From NCBI GenBank assembly GCA_044356305.1, contig JBIKWM010000044.1, forward strand, positions 1 through 23,831: DNA of 23,831 nucleotides. The letters run 5' to 3'. The notes beneath the pieces are model-generated. The model was given only the letters and a program-made list of their open reading frames with translations. It did no database searches and was not told the DNA's origin. Positions 13,755 through 21,564 of the stretch are shown piece after piece. Made by a program: the position numbers and the translations under genes. The DNA is from JBIKWM01 sp044356305. GTDB taxonomy: Bacteria; Bacteroidota; Bacteroidia; UBA10329. Positions within the stretch are counted from its first letter, which is position 1, and each line of letters begins with the position of its first letter.

Positions 13755-14195
13755 TCAGGCCGACTGTAGCAGTTCGGCCACTTTTATCACCTGATTTTCA
13801 ACATTGGCCTTCAGCTCACACTCCCATATAACCAGACCGCGCCAACCCAATACGGCCAGATCGTGCATGTGTTGAACATCGCGCAACACGTTATTGCTGA
13901 ATTTCTTCTCCCAGAACTCCGCATTGTGCTTAGGCATGGGCAGGTTGCATGTGGGGCACCGGTGCCAGAAACAGCCATGGATATAAACGGCCACCTTCCG
14001 GCCCGGAAATGCGATATCGGGGCGGCCCGGGGCTTTTTTCCAATGCAGTCTATAGCCCCTTATGCCGTTGGCGAACAGGGCCTTGCGCAGCACCACCTCG
14101 GGCTTCGTGTCCTTGCCCCGGTTCGAGCGCATGTACTTGGTCACCGCCTCGCTCAGCGGCTGCACTTTGCGGGGCAATGGCCTATACCCGTCCAT
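13755..14195 (-). CDS. vsr: Very short patch repair endonuclease (Vsr)
   Basis: A 146-residue protein from ATG 14195, which overlaps the TfoX-like gene stop as TGATG. It has the Vsr core: MRSNRGKDTKPEVVLRKALFANGIRGYRLH, then APGRPDIAFPGRKVAVYIHGCFWHRCPTC, with the catalytic Asp in GRPD and the HGCFWH His/Cys zinc and active-site cluster, and a late VIWECELK supplying the last zinc-type cysteine. Vsr nicks 5' of the T in T:G mismatches formed when 5-methylcytosine deaminates, starting short-patch repair. Its placement immediately upstream of a C5-methyltransferase is the classic arrangement, and its specificity should match that enzyme's site. Length is close to that of the E. coli protein. 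Confidence 0.95.
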   Translation of the reverse strand: MDGYRPLPRKVQPLSEAVTKYMRSNRGKDTKPEVVLRKALFANGIRGYRLHWKKAPGRPDIAFPGRKVAVYIHGCFWHRCPTCNLPMPKHNAEFWEKKFSNNVLRDVQHMHDLAVLGWRGLVIWECELKANVENQVIKVAELLQSA

Positions 14196-14524
14196 CAGGC
14201 CTTGGCCCGGGCCTGTTCCACCCCCAGGGCGCACCAGTGCTCCAGGTCGGCATCGCGGTCGGTGCCCTCGGCATCGATAAAAAGGAATCCCTTCATCGGC
14301 TTCCCCGTGAAATCCATGGGCCGCACATGAGGGTGGGCCAATGCCTCGGCCTCTTTTTCCTTCACCACACGCGTCATCAGCATTCCTTTGTTCGTTATGC
14401 CGCAGCTCATCCGGTCATTCACCATAAAGGCCACCCCACCAAACATGCGTTTTTCCGTGCAGCCGGGCGCCAGCCGCGCCATGATCGGGCGCATGCGGTC
14501 CAATAGGTGGTCATCAAATGGCAT
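14195..14524 (-). CDS. TfoX/Sxy N-terminal domain protein
   Basis: A 109-residue protein consisting of a single TfoX N-terminal domain: the start MPFDDHLLDRMRPIMARL, then EKRMFGGVAFMVNDRMSCGI, HPHVRPMDFTGKPMKGFLFID and DLEHWCALGVEQA. In gamma-proteobacteria TfoX/Sxy regulates competence genes. Stand-alone N-domain proteins in other phyla have no established role, and the C-terminal domain is absent here. It starts 3 nt after the DUF4920 lipoprotein stop and its TGA overlaps the vsr ATG, so it is firmly part of this operon. A link to DNA uptake or methylation is suggested only by this context. Confidence 0.88.
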   Translation of the reverse strand: MPFDDHLLDRMRPIMARLAPGCTEKRMFGGVAFMVNDRMSCGITNKGMLMTRVVKEKEAEALAHPHVRPMDFTGKPMKGFLFIDAEGTDRDADLEHWCALGVEQARAKA

Positions 14525-14527
14525 GGC

Positions 14528-15022
14528 TCAGCGGATATAGACCCCTGTGGCCTCAAACACCAGTTCCACCTCGGGTTCGGTGATGGCCTCTATCTCCTCT
14601 TTGCTCTTGCCGGCATCCTCGGCATAGTGGCGCAGCGTTTCCACACTCGTGGTGTCATTCATGGCTATACCGCTCAGCACCAGGCTTCGGCCGGCACTAT
14701 TAAGAGGCATGAAAAAACCGTAATCCTTAAAAGTAACGCGCATGGGCGAATGGCCCTCGCCCATATCGAGGGTCATCCAGCAGCCCTTCTTCTGGCAGCA
14801 TTCCACCATCTTGCCGCTCACGGTGTAGGTCACATCGCCACGTTGGGCATACAGTTCGGGAAGCAGCTTCACGTCCTCAATCTTCGAAGTGTCAAAGGCC
14901 TCGCCATACAGCCCTGCGAGGCTGTCAGTAGGGGTCGTTTCGGTATGGGCGGTCTCATTGCCGCATGACCACGTGGCTGCCACTGCGGCCGCCAAAAGAG
15001 TGACTGAGAGAAAGCTGCGCAT
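14528..15022 (-). CDS. DUF4920 lipoprotein
   Basis: A 164-residue lipoprotein with a signal peptide ending at Cys20 (AATWSC). After a Thr-rich linker comes LYGEAFDTSKIEDVKLLPELYAQRGDVTYTVSGKMVECCQKKGCWMTLDMG, the DUF4920 core, including the conserved Cys-x4-Gly-Cys-Trp (Cys75/Cys76 and Cys81). The later part is RVTFKDYGFFMPLNSAGRSLVLSGIA. DUF4920 is frequent in Flavobacteriales and has no assigned function; the paired cysteines suggest metal or disulfide chemistry in the envelope. It is the first gene of the TfoX-vsr-dcm operon, with 3 nt to the next start. A -7-like box (TATTTTCG, minus strand 15055-15048) lies 25 nt before the ATG. Confidence 0.88.
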   Translation of the reverse strand: MRSFLSVTLLAAAVAATWSCGNETAHTETTPTDSLAGLYGEAFDTSKIEDVKLLPELYAQRGDVTYTVSGKMVECCQKKGCWMTLDMGEGHSPMRVTFKDYGFFMPLNSAGRSLVLSGIAMNDTTSVETLRHYAEDAGKSKEEIEAITEPEVELVFEATGVYIR

Positions 15023-15193
15023 GTCGTATCTGTTTTATTGTGCGGGGCGAAAATAGCAGGCCCCGCACTTGCGCCACCCGACTTATGTCACTCCCGCTGG
15101 CAGATCAGGCCGGCCCCTCTGCCATCCCATGCAGTAATCAGATTCCCATATCTCATGGTGATTTGGCGTGCAATGCCCCACTGCCACTGATCC

Positions 15194-15201
15194 TACCTTT
15201 G
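15194..15201 (+). promoter_or_regulatory. -7 promoter box of argS
   Basis: TACCTTTG is a perfect TAnnTTTG match, ending 25 nt before the GTG start of argS. The nearest TTTG (15162-15165) is 28 bp upstream, further than usual. The leader would be about 20 nt and ends in ATAAGG just before the start codon. Confidence 0.5.
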
Positions 15202-15226
15202 CCCCCCATTTTTCAAGAGATATAAG

Positions 15227-17059
15227 GTGGATACTGAACAAAGACTGGTGGCCGCGGTCACAGAGGCCGCAAATGCCTTGTACGGGGCCGATGTCAAACC
15301 CGCTGACGTTCAGGTTCAGCGCACCCGCAGGGAATTTGAGGGCGACCTCACCGTGGTCGTGTTCCCCCTCACACGCGCCAGTCGCAAAGGACCTGAGGAA
15401 ACGGCCGATGCACTGGGCAGACATCTGGTTCAGCACTCCGGGCTTGTTCACCATTTCAATGTGGTGAAGGGCTTCCTCAATGTCTCGTTCAGCAGCGCGT
15501 TCTGGTTGGAAAAACTGGGCGAGATAGTGGCTGATGAGCGCTATGGTGTGTATGACCCACGCCCGGGCCACTCGCGCAATGTGATGGTCGAGTATGCCTC
15601 GCCCAACACCAACAAGCCGCTGCACCTCGGCCACATCCGCAATGTGCTTTTGGGCTGGAGCGTGGCCGAGATCCTGCGCGCCAACGGACATGCCATCCGC
15701 AAGGTGCAGGTCATCAACGACCGCGGCATACACATCTGCAAGAGCATGGTGGCTTGGCAGCGGTTCGGTAATGGGGAGACCCCCGAATCGAGCGGCCTCA
15801 AGGGCGACAAGCTGGTGGGCAAGTACTATGTGCGCTTTGATCAGGAATACCGCAAAGAGGTGGCCGATATGGTGGCCGCTGGCACTACCACCGGCATCAC
15901 TGCACAGTTCGGAGAGGTGAAGGCCGAGACCGTGACCAAGGAACAGGCCGAGAAAGAGGCCCCCATCCTCAAGGAGGCACAGGCTATGCTCCGCCAATGG
16001 GAGGCCAACGACCCTCAGGTGCGCCAATTGTGGGCCACCATGAACGGTTGGGTGTATGACGGGTTCGATGTGACCTACAGCGCCCTGGGCATCGACTTTG
16101 ACCAGAACTATTACGAAAGCCAGACCTACCTCCTCGGCAAAGAAGTGGTGAAGGAGGGGGTCGGCAAAGAGGTGTTCAAAACAGCCCCCGATGGCAGCAT
16201 CTGGTGCGACCTCACCCCCGATGGGCTCGATCAGAAAATCGTGCAGCGCTCCGATGGCACGGCCGTTTACATCACACAGGACATCGGCACCGCCATACAG
16301 CGCAAACACGACTGGCCACAGCTCAACCAGCTCATCTACACCGTGGGCAACGAGCAGGACTACCACTTCAAGGTCCTGTTCCTCATCCTCCAGAAACTCG
16401 GCTATGCCTGGGCAAAAGACTGCTACCACCTCAGCTACGGCATGGTCGATCTGCCCAGCGGCAAGATGAAATCCCGCGAGGGCACCGTGGTCGATGCCGA
16501 TGACCTCATAGCCGAGATGATTGAGGCCGCACGCCAGGCCACAGCCGAAAAAGGAAAGACCGAGGACATGACACCTGCCGAGGCCGAGGCCCTCTACCGC
16601 ATGTTGGCCCTTGGCGCACTCAAATACTTCATCCTCAAGGTCGACCCCAAGAAAAGAATGCTCTTCGACCCGGCCGAGAGCATCGACCTACAGGGCAACA
16701 CCGGGCCGTTCATCCAGTACACCCACGCCCGCATCCGCTCAGTACTCCGCAAGGCCGGCTCCTTAGGTGCCGTCACATCAGTTTCCGAACTCCACCCAAA
16801 GGAGCGTGCCATCATACGCCTCCTCGCCCAATACCCTCTCACAGTGCGCGAGGCAGGCACCACCTACCAGCCGTCCACCATTGCCAACTACGCCTACGAG
16901 GTCGCCAAAGAGTACAACCAGTTCTATCACGACCTCCCCATCCTCAAAGAGGTCGACACCAACAGACGCCAGCTTCGCCTCGCCATCAGCCACCAGACTG
17001 CCACCGTCATCCGCTCGGCCATGCACCTCCTCGGCATCCAGGTGCCCGAGCGCATGTGA
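15227..17059 (+). CDS. argS: Arginyl-tRNA synthetase
   Basis: A 610-residue class I synthetase from GTG 15227 (MDTEQRLVAAVTEAANALYG). The N-terminal Add1 tRNA-recognition domain contains VQRTRREFEGDLTVVVFPL. The HIGH motif is HLGH (residues 133-136) within ASPNTNKPLHLGHIRN. The KMSKS equivalent is MKSR (about 414-417) in LPSGKMKSREGTVVDADD. Next comes IDLQGNTGPFIQYTHARIRSVLR, and a DALR anticodon-binding domain ends the protein (YNQFYHDLPIL...HLLGIQVPERM). It charges tRNA-Arg in the cytoplasm and is essential. The sequence shows full length and all signatures intact. It is preceded by its own promoter box and followed by a 311-bp gap, so it is probably monocistronic. Confidence 0.98.
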   Translation: MDTEQRLVAAVTEAANALYGADVKPADVQVQRTRREFEGDLTVVVFPLTRASRKGPEETADALGRHLVQHSGLVHHFNVVKGFLNVSFSSAFWLEKLGEIVADERYGVYDPRPGHSRNVMVEYASPNTNKPLHLGHIRNVLLGWSVAEILRANGHAIRKVQVINDRGIHICKSMVAWQRFGNGETPESSGLKGDKLVGKYYVRFDQEYRKEVADMVAAGTTTGITAQFGEVKAETVTKEQAEKEAPILKEAQAMLRQWEANDPQVRQLWATMNGWVYDGFDVTYSALGIDFDQNYYESQTYLLGKEVVKEGVGKEVFKTAPDGSIWCDLTPDGLDQKIVQRSDGTAVYITQDIGTAIQRKHDWPQLNQLIYTVGNEQDYHFKVLFLILQKLGYAWAKDCYHLSYGMVDLPSGKMKSREGTVVDADDLIAEMIEAARQATAEKGKTEDMTPAEAEALYRMLALGALKYFILKVDPKKRMLFDPAESIDLQGNTGPFIQYTHARIRSVLRKAGSLGAVTSVSELHPKERAIIRLLAQYPLTVREAGTTYQPSTIANYAYEVAKEYNQFYHDLPILKEVDTNRRQLRLAISHQTATVIRSAMHLLGIQVPERM

Positions 17060-17370
17060 CGTTTCCAAGTCTCCTATCGCTGAGGGCCTGAGCACCTTTT
17101 GCACTATCTCACCGAGGTCTTGCGGGGGGCCGACTTCGTGCAATGTTGGGGCTGCGCCATTGAATGAAAGGTGATGTGCCATAGACCCCAGCCTGCCCCT
17201 GAGCATGGCGAACTGACCTATGTCAATCTTCAACCTGCTACATCTCAATTTGTTGTGTGACACATGCCACAGACCGTGCCTGTGCGGCAGAAATAGGTTT
17301 GCGGCATCGGACACCGCGAGGCTGTAGCCTTTGATGCCAGCGGCATCCGCACCATCAACAACAAAACGAA
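17060..17370 (+). promoter_or_regulatory. 311-bp gap upstream of ccoG with a -7 box and small palindromes
   Basis: No gene is seen here. TAGGTTTG (17294-17301) is a perfect TAnnTTTG match and would give a leader of about 65 nt before the GTG of ccoG. Two short symmetric elements are present: TGTGT-G-ACACA (17254-17264), upstream of the box, and GATGCC-AGC-GGCATC (17333-17347), inside the leader. Neither matches the FNR half-site pattern TTGAT-N4-ATCAA, which would be expected for oxygen control of cbb3 genes. Confidence 0.4.
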
Positions 17371-18810
17371 GTGGACAAGGAACCTGATATCCAGTTTGAG
17401 GAGGTGAAGGACGGAGAGGGCTCTTTCCGCGACACCCTCTCCACCCTTGACGAGGAGGGCAAGCGCAGGTGGATATACCCCAAGAAACCCGCAGGCCGTT
17501 GGTACGATGCCCGCAAATGGCTCAGCTACTTCCTGCTCCTGGTGCTCTTCGGGGCCCCGTTCGTGCGCATAGGGGGCGAACCCCTCTTTATGGCCAATGT
17601 GTTGGAGCGCAAGTTCGTGATCCTGGGTAAGGTGTTCTGGCCGCAGGATTTCTACCTGTTCGGCCTGGCCATGGTCACCATGGTGGTGTTCGTCATCCTG
17701 TTCACGGTGGTGTTCGGCAGGCTCTTCTGCGGCTGGGTGTGCCCGCAGACCATCTTCATGGAGATGCTCTTCCGCAGGATTGAGTACGCCATTGAGGGCG
17801 ATTGGAAACAGCAGATAAAACTGCGCAAACAGCCGTGGGACTTTGAGAAGGTATGGAAGAAGACCCTTAAGCACGTGCTGTTCTTCGTCATCTCATTCCT
17901 AATAGCCAACACGTTCCTGGCCTACATCATAGGCAGCGATGCGCTGATCGACATTGTCACCTCGCCCCCGTCCGAGCATCTGGTGGGGCTGCTCTCCATC
18001 ACCGCCTTCACCGGTGTGTTCTATGGCGTGTTCGCCAAATTCCGCGAGCAGGTATGCACCAATGTATGTCCGTACGGCAGGCTGCAAGGAGTTCTGTTTG
18101 ACCGCAACACCATGGTGGTGGCCTACGACCACAGGCGTGGCGAGGGCCGCGGCCGCATGCACAAGGGCGAGGACCGTGCCGCGACCGGCAAAGGCGACTG
18201 CATAGACTGCGGCCTTTGTGTCGATGTGTGCCCCACGGGAATCGACATACGCAACGGCACCCAGCTTGAGTGCATCAACTGCACCGCGTGCATGGACAGC
18301 TGCGATGCGGTAATGGACAAGATAGACCGTCCGCGAGGGCTCATAGGCTACAAGAGCGAGCAGAGTATAGCCGAGCGGGTAAGGTTCACATTCACCACCC
18401 GCATGAAGGCCTACACGGCCGTGCTCACCGTGCTCATGGGCGTAATGCTGGCCCTTATCCTGACCCGGGCCGACATTGGTGCCACCATACTCCGCACACC
18501 GGGTGTCATGACACAGAAAGAGGCTGATGGACGGGTATCAAACCTCTACAATTACAAGGTGATAAACAAGACCGGTATGCCCATGCCGATTGAGTTCAAG
18601 ATTCTTGACAGACAAGGCGAGCTGCGTTTCGTGGGCGAACTGAAACCCTTGGAGACCAAAGGCATATCGGAAGGCGCCATGTTCATCGTGCTCGACAAGG
18701 CACAGCTTGACGGCCTTAAGACCAAGGTGACCATCGGCATCTACAGCAACGGCAGGCTGCTGAGGCGTGTGAACACCAGTTTCATCAATTCGGGAGGTGG
18801 CGGTCGCTGA
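17371..18810 (+). CDS. ccoG: Cytochrome c oxidase accessory protein CcoG (polyferredoxin)
   Basis: A 479-residue inner-membrane protein from GTG 17371. It has about five transmembrane segments (near residues 50-66, 92-115, 167-186, 205-222 and 332-351). Cysteines lie in membrane motifs CGWVCPQT (Cys120, Cys124) and CTNVCPYGR (Cys229, Cys233). Two ferredoxin-type 4Fe-4S clusters follow at Cys277-280-283-287 (CIDCGLCVDVCPTG) and Cys301-304-307-311 (CINCTACMDSCD). The last 110 residues form the periplasmic Ig-like C-terminal domain of the family. CcoG (RdxA/FixG) is needed for cbb3-type oxidase assembly and has been linked to reducing Cu(II) for the binuclear site (family knowledge). It leads a run with ccoH, a TauE-like transporter and hemN. 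The oxidase subunit genes are not in the window. Confidence 0.95.
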   Translation: MDKEPDIQFEEVKDGEGSFRDTLSTLDEEGKRRWIYPKKPAGRWYDARKWLSYFLLLVLFGAPFVRIGGEPLFMANVLERKFVILGKVFWPQDFYLFGLAMVTMVVFVILFTVVFGRLFCGWVCPQTIFMEMLFRRIEYAIEGDWKQQIKLRKQPWDFEKVWKKTLKHVLFFVISFLIANTFLAYIIGSDALIDIVTSPPSEHLVGLLSITAFTGVFYGVFAKFREQVCTNVCPYGRLQGVLFDRNTMVVAYDHRRGEGRGRMHKGEDRAATGKGDCIDCGLCVDVCPTGIDIRNGTQLECINCTACMDSCDAVMDKIDRPRGLIGYKSEQSIAERVRFTFTTRMKAYTAVLTVLMGVMLALILTRADIGATILRTPGVMTQKEADGRVSNLYNYKVINKTGMPMPIEFKILDRQGELRFVGELKPLETKGISEGAMFIVLDKAQLDGLKTKVTIGIYSNGRLLRRVNTSFINSGGGGR

Positions 18811-18901
18811 TAAAGATCGGCCCTCGGACTGACTTGGAGCAGAAATACCCCTTCGGCTCCATGGAACTTTGGGATCCGAATCGGCAACCATCCCGCTAAA
18901 C

Positions 18902-19336
18902 ATGAGCAGGTCAATCATTCCCATTCCTTGGTCGGTGCGCATCGTGGCGCTTTACTCCAGTTTTGTTGTGTTCATGCTGTTCATGGTGTGGATGGCCTGG
19001 GGGCAGGATTTCGACCTTGTCAGCGAGGATTACTATGAACAGGAGCTCGCCTTTCAGGATCAGATAGACATGACCGACCGGGCCACCGCGGCCGGTCAGG
19101 CATGGACCATTGAACAGACGGGCGTAGGCCTGACAGGCAGACTCAATGCCACCGCCACCAAGGTGAAGGTGCATCTGTTCCGCCCATCAGACGAGGACCT
19201 GGACCGCAACTACACCTTCACCGATGCCATCAGCATACCCGCATCAGACCTCACCCCGGGCAAGTACATCATGAAGGTGCGATGGACCGATGCCGGTAAG
19301 GAATACTACCAGCAACAGGATTTGATAGTCAGATAA
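18902..19336 (+). CDS. ccoH: FixH/CcoH family cbb3 oxidase assembly protein
   Basis: A 144-residue protein from ATG 18902 (MSRSIIPIPWSVRIVALYSS); the frame extends 11 codons upstream, but the shorter form fits the family. It has one transmembrane helix (about residues 14-33) and then a periplasmic FixH domain: DFDLVSEDYYEQELAFQDQIDMTDRA, with the typical YYEQE, and a beta-sandwich part ending GKYIMKVRWTDAGKEYYQQQDLIV. CcoH is an assembly factor that associates with the CcoNOP complex and is commonly encoded after ccoG, as here, 91 bp downstream. Together the two strongly imply a cbb3 oxidase elsewhere in the genome. Confidence 0.92.
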   Translation: MSRSIIPIPWSVRIVALYSSFVVFMLFMVWMAWGQDFDLVSEDYYEQELAFQDQIDMTDRATAAGQAWTIEQTGVGLTGRLNATATKVKVHLFRPSDEDLDRNYTFTDAISIPASDLTPGKYIMKVRWTDAGKEYYQQQDLIVR

Positions 19337-19412
19337 GCCGACCGCCTCTCGCACATTACCACACAAGGGTACGAGTTCAAGAAACTGACTGCTGCGCCAT
19401 TCAAATTCGCTA

Positions 19413-19438
19413 TTCCTAATTTCTAATTCCTAATTCTT
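19413..19438 (+). repeat. Short imperfect heptanucleotide repeat (TNCTAAT type)
   Basis: TTCCTAAT, TTCTAAT and TCCTAAT follow head to tail, about three units of 7-8 bp, ending roughly 10 nt before the TTG start of the TauE-like gene. It resembles short tandem repeat tracts common in Bacteroidota intergenic DNA. It fills the place where a ribosome-binding region would be. Confidence 0.6.
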
Positions 19439-19447
19439 CACTCCCAC

Positions 19448-20146
19448 TTGTTCCTCCCCGCCCTCATACTCGGCATAATAGGCAGCCTGCACTGCATGGG
19501 CATGTGCGGGCCTATTTCCATAGCGGCCAACATGGGCACGGGCAGCGGCACACAGCGTATCGCCCGGGGTCTACTGTATCAGTCGGGCCGGGTGGGCATG
19601 TATGCGCTGCTGGGCCTGATGGTGGGCCTGGTGGGCGAACGGCTTGCAGTGCTGGGCATACAGCGCTGGGTGAGCATTGCGGCCGGGGTATTGGTCATAG
19701 TGGCCATGGCCCTACCAGCCGCCCTGCGTCAGCGCTTGGACCCGACAACATTGCTCGGCCGCTATTTCCTGCGCCTGAAGGGCCATTTCAACGGGCTCAT
19801 GCGGTCGCGCTCCATTGCAGCCCCATTGGGTCTGGGAGCCCTCAACGGCCTCCTGCCCTGCGGCATGGTGTACATGGCGCTGGCCGGGGCCATTGCTGTG
19901 GGTAGCACTTGGGGGTCTGCTGCCTACATGGCCGTGTTCGGGCTGGGAACCCTGCCTACACTCTTTGCCATTTATCTGGCCGCAGACCTCATCAGCATGG
20001 GCCATCGCAGGCTCATGGTGCGCGTGTGGCCCTATGCCATAGCCCTGGTGGGAGCGCTGTTCATATTGCGTGGCCTCGAACTGGGCATCCCCTACATCAG
20101 TCCCGCAGCACTGGCCCATGCCGGTAGCGGGGCGCAATGCTATTGA
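19448..20146 (+). CDS. Sulfite exporter TauE/SafE-like (UreH-type) membrane transporter
   Basis: A 232-residue polytopic membrane protein with about six hydrophobic segments, from a TTG start at 19448; I see no better ATG or GTG at the N-terminus. The start, LPALILGIIGSLHCMGMCGPI, carries Cys16-x3-Cys20 with His15 and Met17/Met19. This HCxGMC motif is typical of the UreH-type TauE/SafE-like proteins found beside cbb3 oxidase genes. A second conserved stretch is LGALNGLLPCGMVYMALAGA. Family members near ccoG and ccoH are proposed to move copper or thiol-linked cargo for oxidase assembly; this is inference here. It is 111 bp downstream of ccoH and only 3 nt before hemN. Confidence 0.85.
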   Translation: MFLPALILGIIGSLHCMGMCGPISIAANMGTGSGTQRIARGLLYQSGRVGMYALLGLMVGLVGERLAVLGIQRWVSIAAGVLVIVAMALPAALRQRLDPTTLLGRYFLRLKGHFNGLMRSRSIAAPLGLGALNGLLPCGMVYMALAGAIAVGSTWGSAAYMAVFGLGTLPTLFAIYLAADLISMGHRRLMVRVWPYAIALVGALFILRGLELGIPYISPAALAHAGSGAQCY

Positions 20147-20149
20147 AAC

Positions 20150-21514
20150 ATGGACGCTACCGAACTGATAAGCAAATACAATGTACCGGGGCCGCGCTAT
20201 ACCAGCTACCCTACAGTGCCCTACTGGGACAGTTCCACTTTCGATAGTACCCGATGGGAATCAGCGGTAAGGCAGCAATTTGAGGCCACCAATCGCACCG
20301 AGGGCCTTAGCCTTTACATCCACCTCCCCTATTGCGAGAGCCTTTGCACCTACTGCGGCTGCAACAAGCGCATAACCCGCAACCATGCCGTTGAAGAACC
20401 CTATGTGGCCAGCCTGATCAAGGAGTGGTCCATGTACCGCCAGTTGTTCGGCAGTGCCCCGCGCATAGCCGAGCTGCATCTGGGCGGTGGCACTCCCACT
20501 TTTCTCAGCCCCACCAACCTGCGCAAGCTTATGAACGGACTGCGCAGCGGTTCTGTGCTGCTGCCCGATGCCGACCTGAGTTTTGAAGGTCATCCCAACA
20601 ACACCACGCGCGAGCATTTGGAAGAACTGCATTTCCTCGGATTCAGACGGGTGAGCTATGGCGTACAGGACCTTGACCCCGAGGTGCAGAAGGCCATCAA
20701 CCGCATTCAACCGTTTGAGAAAGTTGAGGCGGCCACACGCTGGGCCCGCGAGGCAGGTTATACCAGTGTCAACTTCGACCTGGTCTATGGCCTGCCTAAA
20801 CAGACCTTGGCCGGAATAGCCCATACTGTAGACCGTGTGCTGGACCTGATGCCCGACCGCATCGCATTCTACAGCTACGCGCATGTGCCTTGGGTATCGC
20901 CCGGGCAGCGGGGCTACAGCGAGGCCGACCTGCCCACCGACAAGGCAAAACGAGCCCTGTACGAACTGGGGCGCGAAAGGCTGCTGGGTGCCGGATATGT
21001 GGAAGTGGGCATGGACCATTTCGCATTGCCCGATGACCCACTGTGCCGTGCCGACCGCATGGGTGTGCTGCACCGCAACTTCATGGGCTACACCGCCCGC
21101 CATACCTCGTTGCTGGTGGGCCTGGGCTGCTCCAGCATTAGCGACTCGTGGACAGCGTTTGCCCAGAATGCAAAGACTGTTGAGGAATATACCGAGGCTG
21201 TGAACAGCGGTGAACTGCCCATTGTGCGCGGCCATGTGCTCGACCATGAGGACCTGATCCTGCGCAGGCACATCTTGGACCTGATGTGCAGGCACACCAC
21301 CACCTTCGGCACCGATCCATTGGGCGACTCCATTTTCAAAGACATCCTGTTCAGACTCTTGGAGATGATGGAGGACGGACTGGTGGAGGTGGACGGCCGA
21401 ACGATAACAGTAACGGAGCAGGGACGCCCATTTGTGCGCAATGTGTGCATGGCCCTCGATGCCAGATTGCACCGCAAACAGCCCACAACCCGCATCTTCT
21501 CAGCTACGGTGTGA
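20150..21514 (+). CDS. hemN: Oxygen-independent coproporphyrinogen III oxidase
   Basis: A 454-residue radical SAM enzyme. The N-terminal YNVPGPRYTSYPTVPYW motif and the cluster motif Cys62-x3-Cys66-x2-Cys69-x-Cys71 (YCESLCTYCGCNK) are diagnostic of true HemN rather than the HemW-type paralogue. LHLGGGTPTFLSP, RVSYGVQDLDPEVQKAINRIQ and VNFDLVYGLPKQT follow. The C-terminal domain holds MGYTARHTSLLVGLGCSSISD and RRHILDLMCR. It converts coproporphyrinogen III to protoporphyrinogen IX without oxygen, using two SAM molecules, in heme synthesis. It starts 3 nt after the TauE-like gene and is therefore in the same operon. This fits heme supply for cbb3 oxidase at low oxygen. Confidence 0.97.
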   Translation: MDATELISKYNVPGPRYTSYPTVPYWDSSTFDSTRWESAVRQQFEATNRTEGLSLYIHLPYCESLCTYCGCNKRITRNHAVEEPYVASLIKEWSMYRQLFGSAPRIAELHLGGGTPTFLSPTNLRKLMNGLRSGSVLLPDADLSFEGHPNNTTREHLEELHFLGFRRVSYGVQDLDPEVQKAINRIQPFEKVEAATRWAREAGYTSVNFDLVYGLPKQTLAGIAHTVDRVLDLMPDRIAFYSYAHVPWVSPGQRGYSEADLPTDKAKRALYELGRERLLGAGYVEVGMDHFALPDDPLCRADRMGVLHRNFMGYTARHTSLLVGLGCSSISDSWTAFAQNAKTVEEYTEAVNSGELPIVRGHVLDHEDLILRRHILDLMCRHTTTFGTDPLGDSIFKDILFRLLEMMEDGLVEVDGRTITVTEQGRPFVRNVCMALDARLHRKQPTTRIFSATV

Positions 21515-21564
21515 GGCTGTACGTGCCGATATTACATTAGCGGCCCTCAATAAAAAGCGGGCAG

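Noticed and set aside
15083..16429. A 448-codon open frame on the minus strand across argS
   Set aside because: It is antisense to a complete arginyl-tRNA synthetase with all catalytic motifs. The translated product is low-complexity, rich in His, Val, Ala and Leu, as expected from codon bias.
17254..17347. Possible FNR/CRP site upstream of ccoG
   Set aside because: The TGTGTGACACA and GATGCC/GGCATC symmetries do not match TTGAT-N4-ATCAA or TGTGA-N6-TCACA spacing.
20261..21472. A 403-codon open frame on the minus strand across hemN
   Set aside because: It mirrors hemN, which has intact radical SAM motifs. The antisense product resembles no known protein.
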